64,000 nucleotides of DNA. Origin: Paraburkholderia fungorum. Its GTDB lineage: Bacteria; Pseudomonadota; Gammaproteobacteria; Burkholderiales; Burkholderiaceae. Every line of letters starts with the position of its first letter. The stretch's first letter is position 1. Under the pieces are notes generated by a model. The model did not search any database. It was not told where the DNA came from and saw only the letters and a list, made by a program, of their open reading frames with translations. This document shows, piece after piece, positions 20,488 through 29,236 of this stretch. The position numbers and the translations under genes were made by a program. The stretch lies in assembly GCF_902833645.1 (NCBI RefSeq), contig NZ_CADFGE010000001.1, positions 1,054,001 through 1,118,000 of the forward strand. The letters run 5' to 3'.

Positions 20488-21777
20488 GTGACCGCATCGC
20501 CGGAATCCAACCGGACTGCTACTTCGGCTGTTCCTGCTTCATCTGCTTCTTCCAGCTCCACCGCCGTGCCTGAACCCTCCAACACGCCTTATCTCGAACG
20601 CGGCACGCGTGCCTATTGGCGCGCCAGCGTCGCGCTGCTGTTCGCCGGTTACGCCACCTTCTCGCTGCTGTATTGCGTGCAACCGTTGTTGCCCGCGTTC
20701 TCGAGCGCATTCGGCGTGACGCCGGCACAGAGCAGCCTGTCGCTCTCGCTGACCACAGCCGCGCTCGCGCTCGCGATATTCGTGGCCGGTTTCGTCTCGG
20801 AAGGCTGGAGCCGTCACAAGCTGATGACGGCGTCGCTCACGCTGTCCGCGCTATTGACGATTGCTGTTTCGATCGCACCGCATTGGCATCAACTGCTCGT
20901 GTTGCGCGCTCTCGAAGGCCTCGCGCTCGGCGGCGTGCCCGCCGTTGCGATGGCCTACCTCGCAGAAGAAGTGCATCCCGACGGACTCGGTCTTGCAATG
21001 GGGCTGTACGTCGGCGGCACCGCGATCGGCGGGATGGCCGGGCGCGTGATTACCGGCGTCGTCGCGGATCTGTTTTCGTGGCGCGTGGCGATCGGCACGA
21101 TCGGCGTGCTCGGCATTCTCTCCATGCTCGCGTTTCGCGCGCTGCTGCCGCCGTCGCGCCATTTTGTGCCGCGTCGTGGGCTCGGCTTTGCTCATCATCG
21201 CACCGCCCTGCTCAAGCAATTCACGCGGCCTGGTCTGCCTCTGCTGTTTCTGCTCGGCTTTGTGCTGATGGGCAGCTTCGTCACGCTGTACAACTACATC
21301 GGTTACCGGCTGCTCGCGCCGCCCTATCTGTTGAGTCAGACGGAGATCGGCGCGATTTTCGTCGTGTATCTGACGGGCGTGGTGGCCTCGCCGTGGTCGG
21401 GACGCATGGCCGACATGTTCGGCCGGGCGCGCGTGCTGACCGCCAGTTTGCTGCTGATGGCGCTCGGGCTCGCCCTCACCATGCTCCATCCGATCACGGC
21501 GATTGCAATCGGGATCGCCTGCGTGACGTTCGGTTTCTTCGCCGGACATTCGGTGGCGAGCGGCTGGGTCGGACGTCTCGCGAAAGAAGCGAAGGGGCAA
21601 GCGGCGGCGCTGTATCTGCTTGCGTACTACATCGGCTCGAGCGTCGTCGGCTCTTATGGCGGCCATGTGTGGGCCGGTTTTGGCTGGAACGGGGTCGCTG
21701 GATTGGTGGGAGCGCTGCTCGTTATCGGCATCGTTGCCGCCACGCGTTTGCGTCAACGCGAACGGACCGCCGCGTGA
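20488..21777 (+). CDS. MFS transporter (YnfM/arabinose-efflux-like)
   Basis: This 429-residue protein has an S/T/P-rich cytoplasmic N-terminus (~38 residues) and 12 predicted TM segments. The MFS loop between TM2 and TM3 is present in the form GFVSEGWSRHKLM, and the TM4 region reads RALEGLALGGVPAVAMAYLAEE. It resembles the YnfM branch of proton-driven exporters. The start is GTG at 20488, preceded by GAGGAGA (20474-20480). The substrate is unknown. Confidence 0.85.
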   Translation: MTASPESNRTATSAVPASSASSSSTAVPEPSNTPYLERGTRAYWRASVALLFAGYATFSLLYCVQPLLPAFSSAFGVTPAQSSLSLSLTTAALALAIFVAGFVSEGWSRHKLMTASLTLSALLTIAVSIAPHWHQLLVLRALEGLALGGVPAVAMAYLAEEVHPDGLGLAMGLYVGGTAIGGMAGRVITGVVADLFSWRVAIGTIGVLGILSMLAFRALLPPSRHFVPRRGLGFAHHRTALLKQFTRPGLPLLFLLGFVLMGSFVTLYNYIGYRLLAPPYLLSQTEIGAIFVVYLTGVVASPWSGRMADMFGRARVLTASLLLMALGLALTMLHPITAIAIGIACVTFGFFAGHSVASGWVGRLAKEAKGQAAALYLLAYYIGSSVVGSYGGHVWAGFGWNGVAGLVGALLVIGIVAATRLRQRERTAA

Positions 21778-22139
21778 CAGAGCACTGCTGACCGGCTCCA
21801 TGAATCCGGGCTTGGATGCCGCATGGACCCGCGCTTAAAGAGTTTGCACGGAACAGCTCCGCGCTAGGCGAAAAAGCATTCGGTGTGCATCGAACCGCCT
21901 AAAAAAGTAAGCCCTGTGTAAGCGAATACTTCATTTTTTGCGGCGTTTTTGCTGCGCCGCGCCAATCGCCCGAGCCCTTGTCGCGCCGGGCTTCCGCAGC
22001 GTGCGAGAGCAGCGCTGCAGCGCCGCAAGCGTTGTTATGTTGATCTAACCGTCGCCTATACTCGAATCAAGCGTCGGCGGTGCCATGACTCCAGCAAACA
22101 GAGCCACTGCCCGCGCCAGTATTAAATAAGGAGACGGGT
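21778..22139. other. Intergenic region upstream of a 61-residue membrane protein gene
   Basis: These 362 bases hold a likely promoter (-35 TTGTTA at 22032-22037, -10 TATACT at 22057-22062) and a 14-codon ORF at 22085-22129. An AT-rich tract lies at 21895-21945. No larger gene is supported. Confidence 0.45.
22032..22062 (+). promoter_or_regulatory. Candidate sigma-70 promoter for the 61-aa membrane protein
   Basis: TTGTTA (22032-22037) and TATACT (22057-22062) are spaced by 19 bp, slightly long. The -10 is a good match, and transcription would start about 70 bp before the ATG. Confidence 0.45.
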
Positions 22140-22325
22140 ATGACGACCTACTTCACGATCGGCGATTTCATTCTGGTCATTCCGATGGCGCTTGCCGGCG
22201 CGTTATTTGTCGGCGCGCTTCCCTGCAAAACAGAGTTGCGTCACAACGCGCTGCGGGTGCTAGGCGCGCTGCTCGGCGTGGTGTTCGCGGTCGTGCTGGT
22301 TGAGGGCTTGCCTGCGCTGGTTTAG
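22140..22325 (+). CDS. Small two-helix membrane protein (61 aa)
   Basis: This 61-residue protein has two hydrophobic helices (about residues 8-27 and 38-60) joined by a short charged loop (CKTELRHNALR). A strong AAGGAG ribosome site (22128-22133) lies seven bases before the ATG. Its own candidate promoter and terminator support a real monocistronic gene. I do not recognise the family and assign no function. Confidence 0.65.
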   Translation: MTTYFTIGDFILVIPMALAGALFVGALPCKTELRHNALRVLGALLGVVFAVVLVEGLPALV

Positions 22326-22430
22326 CGCGGACCGGCGAAGACGGCCTCTACGCTTCGCCGATGGTTCGGTCGACTGAACGCAGTCGTTTCGGCCACTGCG
22401 CGGGAAACGCGTGTGCCTGAAAGCATCGAC

Positions 22431-22459
22431 AGAAAAGCCGCCTCACGGGCGGCTTTTCT
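22431..22459. terminator. Bidirectional terminator
   Basis: A perfect 12-bp stem, AGAAAAGCCGCC (22431-22442) with GGCGGCTTTTCT (22448-22459), has a 5-base loop. It has A-rich and T-rich flanks on either side and lies between the convergent 61-aa protein gene and the aldo/keto reductase gene. Confidence 0.88.
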
Positions 22460-22486
22460 ATTTCTGCGACATCAAACGCCGTGCGA

Positions 22487-23530
22487 TCAGATTGCCTGAT
22501 CCGTCGACGGTTTCTCCCACAGATTAATGCCGCCCTCAGTCGCGTAGCGATCGATCTCCGCCAGCTCGTCCTTCGAGAACGCGAGATTCTTCAACGCACC
22601 GACGTTTTCGCGCACCTGCTCCGCGCGGCTTGCACCGATCAGCACAGACGTCACGCGCGGATCGCGCAGCGCCCACGCAAGCGCCATCTGCGCGAGGCTT
22701 TGTCCGCGACGCTGCGCGATGTCGTTGAGCTTGCGCACGTGCTCGATGTTTTCCGGGCTCAGATGCTCCTGCTTCAACGAACCGCCGCCCGGCTTGTTGA
22801 CGCGCGCGTCTTCGGGCACGCCGTTCAGATACTTGCCCGTGAGCAAACCCTGCGCAAGCGGCGTGAACGCGATGGCGCCCGCGCCGACCTTCTCGAGCGT
22901 ATCCAGCAGCTCGCGTTCGATCCAGCGGTTGAGCATGTTGTACGCCGGCTGATGGATCAGCAGCGGCACCTTGTACTCGGCAAGCAGCTTTGCCATTTCG
23001 AGCGTCTTGGTCGCCGAGTATGACGAAATACCGATGTACAGCGCCTTGCCCTGCTGCACCGCGCTCGCCAATGCACCGGCGGTTTCTTCGAGCGGCGTAT
23101 CGGCATCGAAACGATGCGAATAGAAGATATCGACGTAGTCGAGACCCATGCGCTGCAGGCTTTGATCGAGACTCGCCAGTACATATTTGCGCGAGCCGCC
23201 GCCCTGGCCGTACGGACCCGGCCACATGTCCCAACCCGCTTTCGACGAGATCAGGAGTTCATCGCGATACGGCTTGAAGTCGTCTTTGAAGAGGCGGCCG
23301 AAATTGGTTTCGGCGCTACCGTACGGGGGGCCATAGTTGTTGGCAAGATCGAAGTGCGTGATGCCCAGGTCGAAGGCCGTGCGCAGGATATCGCGCTGCG
23401 TGGAAATCGGCGTGGTATCGCCGAAGTTGTGCCACAAGCCCAGCGACAGCGCCGGCAGTTTGAGACCCGACTTGCCGCAGACGCGGTATTGCATGTCCGA
23501 ATAGCGTTCTGAAGCTGCTTCGTAAGCCAT
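22487..23530 (-). CDS. Aldo/keto reductase, YghZ type (L-glyceraldehyde 3-phosphate reductase)
   Basis: This 347-residue NADPH-dependent reductase matches E. coli YghZ closely along its length (for example GKSGLRLPALSLGLWHNFG-like N-terminus, ANNYGPP, DMWPGPYG). The AKR tetrad is visible as D61, Y66, K97 and H139. The E. coli enzyme reduces L-glyceraldehyde 3-phosphate and methylglyoxal, so detoxification of reactive aldehydes is the likely role. It is monocistronic and ends at a bidirectional terminator. Confidence 0.92.
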   Translation of the reverse strand: MAYEAASERYSDMQYRVCGKSGLKLPALSLGLWHNFGDTTPISTQRDILRTAFDLGITHFDLANNYGPPYGSAETNFGRLFKDDFKPYRDELLISSKAGWDMWPGPYGQGGGSRKYVLASLDQSLQRMGLDYVDIFYSHRFDADTPLEETAGALASAVQQGKALYIGISSYSATKTLEMAKLLAEYKVPLLIHQPAYNMLNRWIERELLDTLEKVGAGAIAFTPLAQGLLTGKYLNGVPEDARVNKPGGGSLKQEHLSPENIEHVRKLNDIAQRRGQSLAQMALAWALRDPRVTSVLIGASRAEQVRENVGALKNLAFSKDELAEIDRYATEGGINLWEKPSTDQAI

Positions 23531-23753
23531 TGCTAGTGTCCTTGATGGTGAAGTCGCCCGGCAATCAGGGGCGTGGAGGGTTCATCACGTACTGCGGGAG
23601 GCGTGCAGGTTTTATGTTCGGATAGCGGTGAGGCCAGATCGCTATGGTAGCCAATCGCCGCGCACCCTGCACACACCCACTATGCGGGATGGACGGCGGC
23701 TTGCGGCTCCCCTACACTTTGGCCGATCAAAGCTTATCGATAGGGGCGGGTTC

Positions 23754-23960
23754 ATGGTGAAGGCGATTTCAATCGCGCTGATAGTCGGCGGTGTCGTGTT
23801 GTTGTATTTCGGCGGGCAGGCATTCAATTCGGTCAGCAGCGAGGTGTCTCGCGTATTTACCGGGTCGCCGACCAATAAGGCGATCATGCTGATTGTGGGG
23901 GGCGTTATCGCCACCATTGCCGGCCTGACCGGCGTGGCTGTCTCGGGCCGCAAGCGGTAA
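23754..23960 (+). CDS. DUF3185-family small membrane protein
   Basis: This 68-residue protein has two TM helices (about residues 4-20 and 44-64) separated by the FNSVSSEVSRVFTGSPTNKA loop, which is characteristic of DUF3185 proteins. The function of the family is unknown. The ATG at 23754 is preceded by a GGGGCGGG purine-rich stretch. The longer upstream frame has no family similarity. Confidence 0.75.
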   Translation: MVKAISIALIVGGVVLLYFGGQAFNSVSSEVSRVFTGSPTNKAIMLIVGGVIATIAGLTGVAVSGRKR

Positions 23961-24021
23961 AGCGCCGCTTGGATGCGCGGTGCGGGATCAGCGAAGCTCC
24001 GCGCCGCGCAAGGCAAAAAGC

Positions 24022-24783
24022 CTAAAAGGCAATTTCAGGCTTGGCCGCCGAACGGGACCCCGGAAGCGGCACATTGCTCGCCCCGTGATAGGTAAACACC
24101 AAAGAGAATTTCACCTGATCGCTGATGTTCTTGCCAGCCGAGTGCAGCGTGTTGCAATGGAAGAACACCACGTCTCCGGCCTTGAGTTCGGGCGAAACCG
24201 CGGTGCGAATCAACGCCTGATTCTCCTCCAGATCGGAGCGGAAAAACTTGGCCTCGTCGAAGCGCTCGGACGTGAACGCGACGCTATGCGACTTCGGCAC
24301 CAGCCACAATGCGCCGTTATCGACCGTCTCGGACCCCACCGCGAGCCACACCGACACCAGATCGTCACGCTCGAACGACCAGTACCGCACGTCACGATGC
24401 CAGCCGGTCAAGCTGCCATAGGCCGGGTGCTTGGTCATCATGCAATTGTGATGCGCCCGCGATAAGCGCGGCTCCTCACCGAAGTACAACTCCATCCAGC
24501 CGCGAATTTCCGGCGCGGTTGCCCATTGCGCAAATTGCGGATGGCGCCCGTAGGCATCCAGCAGCCGGCGAACCGTGTGGCCGCCCGGCGCATGCTTCGA
24601 TTCCGGTGCGCCCGGATAACGAAGATCCGCCTCGAACTCGATCGGCGCCGCCGCCTCCTGCAACTGTCGCTCGGCAATCTGCTTCAGTTCGCCGCAACGC
24701 TCCGGCGACACCAATCCAGGCACAACGACAAATCCTTGCTCCCGCAACGTTTGAATCTGCTCTTTCTTCGAATGAAGTGACAT
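24022..24783 (-). CDS. Phytanoyl-CoA dioxygenase (PhyH) family protein
   Basis: This 253-residue protein is a probable Fe(II)/2-oxoglutarate-dependent dioxygenase. The HxD iron motif is in TGWHRDVRYW and the distal His is in VVFFHCNTLHSAGKN. A conserved Arg for 2-oxoglutarate is expected shortly after that His but is not certain by eye. PhyH relatives hydroxylate varied lipids and small molecules, so the substrate is open. TACAAT on the minus strand (24817-24822) is a candidate -10 for this gene. Confidence 0.85.
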   Translation of the reverse strand: MSLHSKKEQIQTLREQGFVVVPGLVSPERCGELKQIAERQLQEAAAPIEFEADLRYPGAPESKHAPGGHTVRRLLDAYGRHPQFAQWATAPEIRGWMELYFGEEPRLSRAHHNCMMTKHPAYGSLTGWHRDVRYWSFERDDLVSVWLAVGSETVDNGALWLVPKSHSVAFTSERFDEAKFFRSDLEENQALIRTAVSPELKAGDVVFFHCNTLHSAGKNISDQVKFSLVFTYHGASNVPLPGSRSAAKPEIAF

Positions 24784-25254
24784 GGTGTTCCGATACTTTC
24801 GACTGGCTGATGCTCGATTGTAAAACGGGCGCGATCGGACCGTGCGCTGTTTCGCCTTTGCAAAATCAAGGCTCCGGGCACGCCTTACGCACTACTTTCA
24901 CGCGCGCCGGCGGTTTGCCCGGCACCTGCTAAGGGCAGACGTGCACGAAAACCGCCCGCAAAGGGCGCGACCCTGTTAGCGCGCACATCGCTATGACCCG
25001 TAAAAACCCGTAATCGCAGGGTAAAAACCGACTTTCTGGCGTCACGATTCACGTGTAGCCTGCACGTATGTTGATCGCTACTCCCGCACTTTTGCGGCGC
25101 GCAAGCGCCGTTCTGACCGGCTCCGCCGTCATCCGTGCCCTTTTCCCCCGAATTCCAGGCTTTCGCGCCGTTCATCGCGACACCGCCATTGGCACATTTG
25201 GTGCTCTTTATGGCGCACGCTCTTTCGCGCGACACGTTGCCTACTTGTGAAGCC
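24784..25254. other. Intergenic region between PhyH gene and the small basic-protein gene
   Basis: The stretch is 471 bases long. ORFs starting at 25068 and 25135 cross it, but their upstream parts lack ribosome sites and a consistent codon bias. I see no repeat or RNA-gene signature. A promoter for the 25255 gene is presumably here. Confidence 0.4.
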
Positions 25255-25623
25255 ATGCATACTCTTCTGAGCACCCGTCTTACCCGCGCCGCGCTGAAAG
25301 CGGCGCGTCCGGCACGCCGCCACGTGGTTCGCGCGCTGCGTCACCATGCCACCCGCACTCGCGCCTTGGGCGAACAATGGCGCGAAGCCAAAGCGGTCGA
25401 CGGCATTCGCACGTGGTTCCATACGTTCTTCTCGGCGTTGCGCCTGCAAGGCAGTTCGCGGCGCTTCTCGCTGCGCACGCTGCTGCGCAAACCGACGCCG
25501 CTGCGCCTCTCCGCGCCGCGCCGCGCACCGGTCGCCGCGCCGCAAAACACAAGCCGCCGGCCGCGCCGCATGTCGACGAGTGGCAGTTCCGGATGGTTCG
25601 CGTTCGCGTTTGCGAGCCGGTGA
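25255..25623 (+). CDS. Small basic hypothetical protein (122 aa)
   Basis: The reading frame has strong G/C third-position bias through its full length and ends just before a good terminator, which argues for a real gene. The product is very basic (many Arg, plus His and Lys), with an Ala/Arg-rich first half and a Pro/Ser/Arg-rich tail. I recognise no family. The ATG at 25255 is preferred over one at 25135 because the upstream part is compositionally weaker; neither has a clear ribosome site. It is convergent with metK. Confidence 0.5.
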   Translation: MHTLLSTRLTRAALKAARPARRHVVRALRHHATRTRALGEQWREAKAVDGIRTWFHTFFSALRLQGSSRRFSLRTLLRKPTPLRLSAPRRAPVAAPQNTSRRPRRMSTSGSSGWFAFAFASR

Positions 25624-25656
25624 ATCAAGGCTAAATGAGCCGCTGAAGATGCAATA

Positions 25657-25693
25657 AAAAAACCCCGCACGGCTTGCGCCGGCGGGGTTTTTT
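25657..25693. terminator. Bidirectional terminator between the small basic-protein gene and metK
   Basis: AAAAAACCCCGC (25657-25668) pairs with GCGGGGTTTTTT (25682-25693) in a 12-bp stem with a 13-base loop that can pair further (GGC/GCC). A-run and T-run flanks make it usable in both directions. It serves metK (minus) and the 122-aa gene (plus). Confidence 0.9.
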
Positions 25694-25719
25694 ACTGAAG
25701 CGGATCGCTCTCGTGCTTA

Positions 25720-26907
25720 TCAGGCGAGCGCGGCGACCGGTTCGGTACCGGCAGCTTCAGCCAGCGCCAAAGCCTTGTCCGTGGCTTCCCACGTGAATTC
25801 CGGCTCTTCGCGGCCGAAGTGACCATAAGCCGCGCTCTTCTCGTAGATCGGGCGCAGCAGGTCGAGCATCTGGATGATGCCCTTCGGACGAAGGTCGAAA
25901 TGCTCCTGCACAAGCTTCGTGATCGTTGCATCCGACACGCGGCCCGTGCCGAAGGTATTCACCATCACCGAAGTCGGCTGAGCCACGCCGATTGCGTACG
26001 AGACCTGGATCAGGCAGCGCGACGCCAAACCGGCCGCCACGATGTTCTTCGCGACATAACGGCCGGCATACGCCGCCGAACGGTCGACCTTCGACGGATC
26101 CTTGCCCGAGAACGCGCCGCCGCCGTGCGGCGCAGCACCGCCGTACGTATCGACGATGATCTTGCGGCCCGTCAGACCGCAATCGCCTTGCGGGCCGCCG
26201 ATCACGAACCGGCCAGTCGGGTTCACCAGGAACTTGATGTCGCCCTTGATCAGATCGGCCGGCAGCGTCGGCTTGATGACTTCTTCGATCACGGCTTCGC
26301 GCAGCGTGGCCAGATCGATGTCCGGCGAGTGCTGCGTGGACAGCACGACCGTGTCGATCGCATGCGGCTTGCCGTCGACATAACGCACCGTAACCTGCGA
26401 CTTCGCATCCGGACGCAGCCAGGGCAGACGGCCGTCGCGGCGCAGATTCGCCTGACGCTCCACCAGACGGTGCGACAGATGGATCGGCAACGGCATCAGT
26501 TCCGGCGTTTCTTCGCACGCATAACCGAACATCAGGCCTTGGTCGCCGGCGCCTTGATCGAGGTTGTTGTCGTGCGCGCGGTCCACGCCCTGGGCGATGT
26601 CGGGCGATTGCTTGTCGTACGCCACCAGCACGGCACAGCCGCGGTAGTCGATACCGTAGTCGGTGTTGTCGTAGCCGATGCGCTTGATCGTGTTGCGCGC
26701 GACCTGGATATAGTCGACGTTCGCCGTCGTGGTGATTTCGCCGGCCAGCACGACGAGACCCGTGTTGCACAGCGTTTCGGCTGCGACACGCGAATATTTG
26801 TCCTGCGCGAGGATAGCGTCGAGAATGGCGTCCGAAATCTGATCCGCGACTTTGTCGGGATGGCCTTCGGAAACGGATTCGGAGGTGAAAAGATAGTCGT
26901 TTGCCAC
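25720..26907 (-). CDS. metK: S-adenosylmethionine synthase
   Basis: This 395-residue cytosolic enzyme forms AdoMet from ATP and methionine. The motifs are present in order: [12 protein letters not shown] with His16, GAGDQG at 119-124, and the P-loop-like GGGAFSGKD near 265-273. The start is a GTG at 26907, preceded by AGGAGT; the in-frame ATG at 26946 would add 13 residues absent from the family. The gene has a ~160-base leader behind a good promoter at 27074-27100, and the leader can form mutually exclusive stems. It is divergent from lpxL. Confidence 0.96.
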   Translation of the reverse strand: MANDYLFTSESVSEGHPDKVADQISDAILDAILAQDKYSRVAAETLCNTGLVVLAGEITTTANVDYIQVARNTIKRIGYDNTDYGIDYRGCAVLVAYDKQSPDIAQGVDRAHDNNLDQGAGDQGLMFGYACEETPELMPLPIHLSHRLVERQANLRRDGRLPWLRPDAKSQVTVRYVDGKPHAIDTVVLSTQHSPDIDLATLREAVIEEVIKPTLPADLIKGDIKFLVNPTGRFVIGGPQGDCGLTGRKIIVDTYGGAAPHGGGAFSGKDPSKVDRSAAYAGRYVAKNIVAAGLASRCLIQVSYAIGVAQPTSVMVNTFGTGRVSDATITKLVQEHFDLRPKGIIQMLDLLRPIYEKSAAYGHFGREEPEFTWEATDKALALAEAAGTEPVAALA

Positions 26908-27073
26908 GTTGCAGACTCCTGTTATGTGGTTACGGTTGAGTTTCACGTAGCCAGCTTCGGGAGCCTTGAAGCGGCGACGCTTTAGCGGATTACCTTACCG
27001 GCGGACGCATATCCAATGGATCGCGCCTGCCAGCTTCGCCCCGCAAGTTGTCTATTAACTCGGCGAAGCCCTT
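26908..27073 (-). promoter_or_regulatory. Structured 5' leader of metK
   Basis: On the minus-strand RNA, GGCUUCGCC (27070-27062) can pair with GGCGAAGC (27040-27033), and GCUUC (26972-26968) can pair with GAAGC (26957-26953). The sequence CGAAGCUGGC occurs twice in the leader (27038-27029 and 26959-26950), so the first 5' strand has two possible partners. This layout suits a switch between structures; no known riboswitch consensus was recognised. Confidence 0.35.
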
Positions 27074-27100
27074 ATTATAGCGACTTCCTTTGATTGTCAC
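27074..27100 (-). promoter_or_regulatory. metK promoter candidate
   Basis: On the minus strand GTGACA (27100-27095) and a perfect TATAAT (27079-27074) are spaced by 15 bp. The -10 is exact; the spacer is a little short. Confidence 0.6.
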
Positions 27101-27161
27101 AGAGTGCCCACGCGTGCGGTATTACGTCCATCTTTCCGCTTTCCTGAATACAGCCCTGCAA

Positions 27162-27182
27162 GGCGCCCCGTTGCGGGGTGCC
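27162..27182 (+). other. Hairpin over the lpxL translation start region
   Basis: GGCGCCCC (27162-27169) pairs with GGGGTGCC (27175-27182), one G-U pair included, with a GTTGC loop. The 3' arm contains GGGG, the only Shine-Dalgarno-like sequence upstream of the ATG at 27185. Confidence 0.45.
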
Positions 27183-27184
27183 GC

Positions 27185-28069
27185 ATGCTGAGCCGCTATG
27201 GCGCGAAGCTCGCAATCGGGCTGCTGAAATTATTTGCATTGTTGCCGTATGGTTTCGTCGCCCGCCTGGGCGATGGACTCGGCTGGCTGCTTTATCAGGT
27301 CCCGAGCCGGCGCAAGCGCATCGTCCATATCAACCTGGAACTGTGCTTTCCCGAATGGGATCGCGCGCGCCGCGAAGAGGTCGCCCAGAAGCATTTCCGG
27401 CATGCGATCCGCAGTTACGTCGAACGCAGCGTGCAATGGTTCGGCTCGGCGGAAAAGCTCGAAAAGCTGATCCAGCTCGACAGCGAGATCGACCTCACCG
27501 ACCCGGATCTGCCGCCCACGCTGTTCCTCGGCTTTCACTTCGTCGGGATCGAAGCGGGCTCGATCTTTCTGAACTACTCGCTCAAGCGTCAATGCGGCTC
27601 GCTGTATCAGCCAATGTCGAACCCTGAGCTCGAAGAAGTCGCCAAAGCGGCGCGCGCACGTTTCGGCGCCGATATGGCGAGCCGTGCCGACAGCGCGCGC
27701 ATCGTGCTGCGCTGGCTGCGCGATCGCAAACCGGTGATGCTCGGCGCGGATATGGATTACGGCGCGCGTAATTCCACGTTCGTGCCGTTTTTCGGCGTGC
27801 CCACCTGCACGCTGACGGCGGTCGGCCGTCTGGCGAAGGTCGGGCATGCGCAGGTGGTGCCGTTCATCGGCGAAGTGCTGCCGAACTACAAGGGTTATCG
27901 GCTGAAGGTGTTCAAGCCGTGGGAAAACTACCCCACCGGCGACGACGACGCCGACGCGCGCCGTATGAATGCCTTCCTCGAAGAGCAGATCCCGCTGATG
28001 CCCGAGCAGTACTACTGGGTGCACAAGCGCTTCAAGACCCGTCCGCCGGGCGAGCCGAGCGTGTACTGA
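27185..28069 (+). CDS. lpxL: Lipid A biosynthesis lauroyl acyltransferase
   Basis: This 294-residue protein of the LpxL/HtrB family adds a secondary acyl chain to the Kdo2-lipid A precursor at the inner membrane. An N-terminal hydrophobic segment (GLLKLFALLPYGFVARLG) is followed by the acyltransferase HX4E motif in GFHFVGIE and by the DYG and PFFG stretches of the family. The ATG at 27185 removes a 27-residue upstream extension that would overlap the promoter zone. A hairpin lies just before the start codon. Confidence 0.9.
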   Translation: MLSRYGAKLAIGLLKLFALLPYGFVARLGDGLGWLLYQVPSRRKRIVHINLELCFPEWDRARREEVAQKHFRHAIRSYVERSVQWFGSAEKLEKLIQLDSEIDLTDPDLPPTLFLGFHFVGIEAGSIFLNYSLKRQCGSLYQPMSNPELEEVAKAARARFGADMASRADSARIVLRWLRDRKPVMLGADMDYGARNSTFVPFFGVPTCTLTAVGRLAKVGHAQVVPFIGEVLPNYKGYRLKVFKPWENYPTGDDDADARRMNAFLEEQIPLMPEQYYWVHKRFKTRPPGEPSVY

Positions 28070-28160
28070 ACGGCTCTCAAAAAGCGTCGGAACACGGAAA
28101 TAAAATGACAAATAAGGTGGCAAATAAAGCGCTGTCCGGCCCACCTGCAAGCGCGTCACT

Positions 28161-28166
28161 TACAAT
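28161..28166 (+). promoter_or_regulatory. Candidate -10 element of dapF
   Basis: TACAAT ends seven bases before the dapF ATG (28173), so the transcript could start at or next to the start codon. No strong -35 is visible at the usual distance. Confidence 0.35.
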
Positions 28167-28172
28167 AGCGTG

Positions 28173-29036
28173 ATGAAACTGAAATTCACCAAAATGCACG
28201 GCGCGGGTAACGACTTCGTCGTGCTCGACGGCTACACCCAACCGGTCAACCTGACGCCGGCGCAGGTGCGCGCGCTCGCGGACCGGCATTTCGGCGTCGG
28301 CGCCGACCAGTTGCTGCTGGTCGAAAAGCCTACCGTGGACGGCGTCGATTTCAGATATCGCATCTTCAATTGCGACGGCGGCGAGGTCGAGCACTGCGGC
28401 AACGGCGCGCGCTGTTTCGTCAAGTTCGTGCGCGACAGCGGCTTGACCGACAAGCGCAGTGTGCGCGTGCAAGTACAGAACGGCACCATTCAGCTGACCA
28501 TGCAGGAAAACGGCGAAGTGCTGGTCGATATGGGCGCGCCCGTGTTCGAACCGGAGCGCGTCCCGTTCGCCGCCAAAGGCCTCGAAGGCCGCCGCGAGGG
28601 TGCTGACACGCTCTGGCCGCTCGACGTGAACGGCGTGACGCGCTGGATTTCGGTGGTGTCGATGGGCAATCCGCACGCGGTGCAAGTGGTCGACGACGTC
28701 GAAGATTTTCCGGTGCTCGTCGAAGGCCCGGTGATCGAGCGGCATGCACGCTTTCCGCAGCGGGTGAACGCGGGCTTCATGCAGATCGTCGGCCGCAGCG
28801 AGATCAAGCTGCGCGTCTACGAGCGCGGCGCCGGCGAGACGCTGGCGTGCGGCACGGGCGCGTGCGCTGCCGTCGCTGCCGGCATTCGCCGCGGGTTGCT
28901 GGATGCGCCGGTGCTGGTGCACACGCACGGCGGCAAGCTGACCATCACGTGGGATAGCACGCAAGAAGGCGCGCCGCTCTTCATGGCCGGCCCTGCGGCA
29001 ACCGTTTTCGAAGGCGAGATCGAGCTGGCCGATTGA
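28173..29036 (+). CDS. dapF: Diaminopimelate epimerase
   Basis: This 287-residue PLP-independent racemase converts LL- to meso-diaminopimelate for lysine and peptidoglycan synthesis. The two active-site cysteines sit in the conserved settings [11 protein letters not shown] and [10 protein letters not shown], and the N-terminus [16 protein letters not shown] is canonical. GTG at 28170 precedes the ATG at 28173 in frame; the ATG is preferred. There is no Shine-Dalgarno sequence, and a -10-like TACAAT lies directly in front. DUF484, xerC and dapF in one neighbourhood is a common proteobacterial linkage. Confidence 0.95.
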   Translation: MKLKFTKMHGAGNDFVVLDGYTQPVNLTPAQVRALADRHFGVGADQLLLVEKPTVDGVDFRYRIFNCDGGEVEHCGNGARCFVKFVRDSGLTDKRSVRVQVQNGTIQLTMQENGEVLVDMGAPVFEPERVPFAAKGLEGRREGADTLWPLDVNGVTRWISVVSMGNPHAVQVVDDVEDFPVLVEGPVIERHARFPQRVNAGFMQIVGRSEIKLRVYERGAGETLACGTGACAAVAAGIRRGLLDAPVLVHTHGGKLTITWDSTQEGAPLFMAGPAATVFEGEIELAD

Positions 29037-29236
29037 GCCGCGCCGGCAAAGCACCCGAGGCATTACCTGACTTAACGGCCGAGCGATCGGCCGAGGCAGT
29101 ACCCGACACGCGGCCTGAAGCGGGCCGCTGAACAGGCCGATGAAGAGCCGGACCGAGCGGCGCTTTCACCGGCCGACCGAACTCATGACCGATGCGCCGC
29201 CCGAAGGCGTCGTCCCGTAGTCCTTTAGCCGAAACC

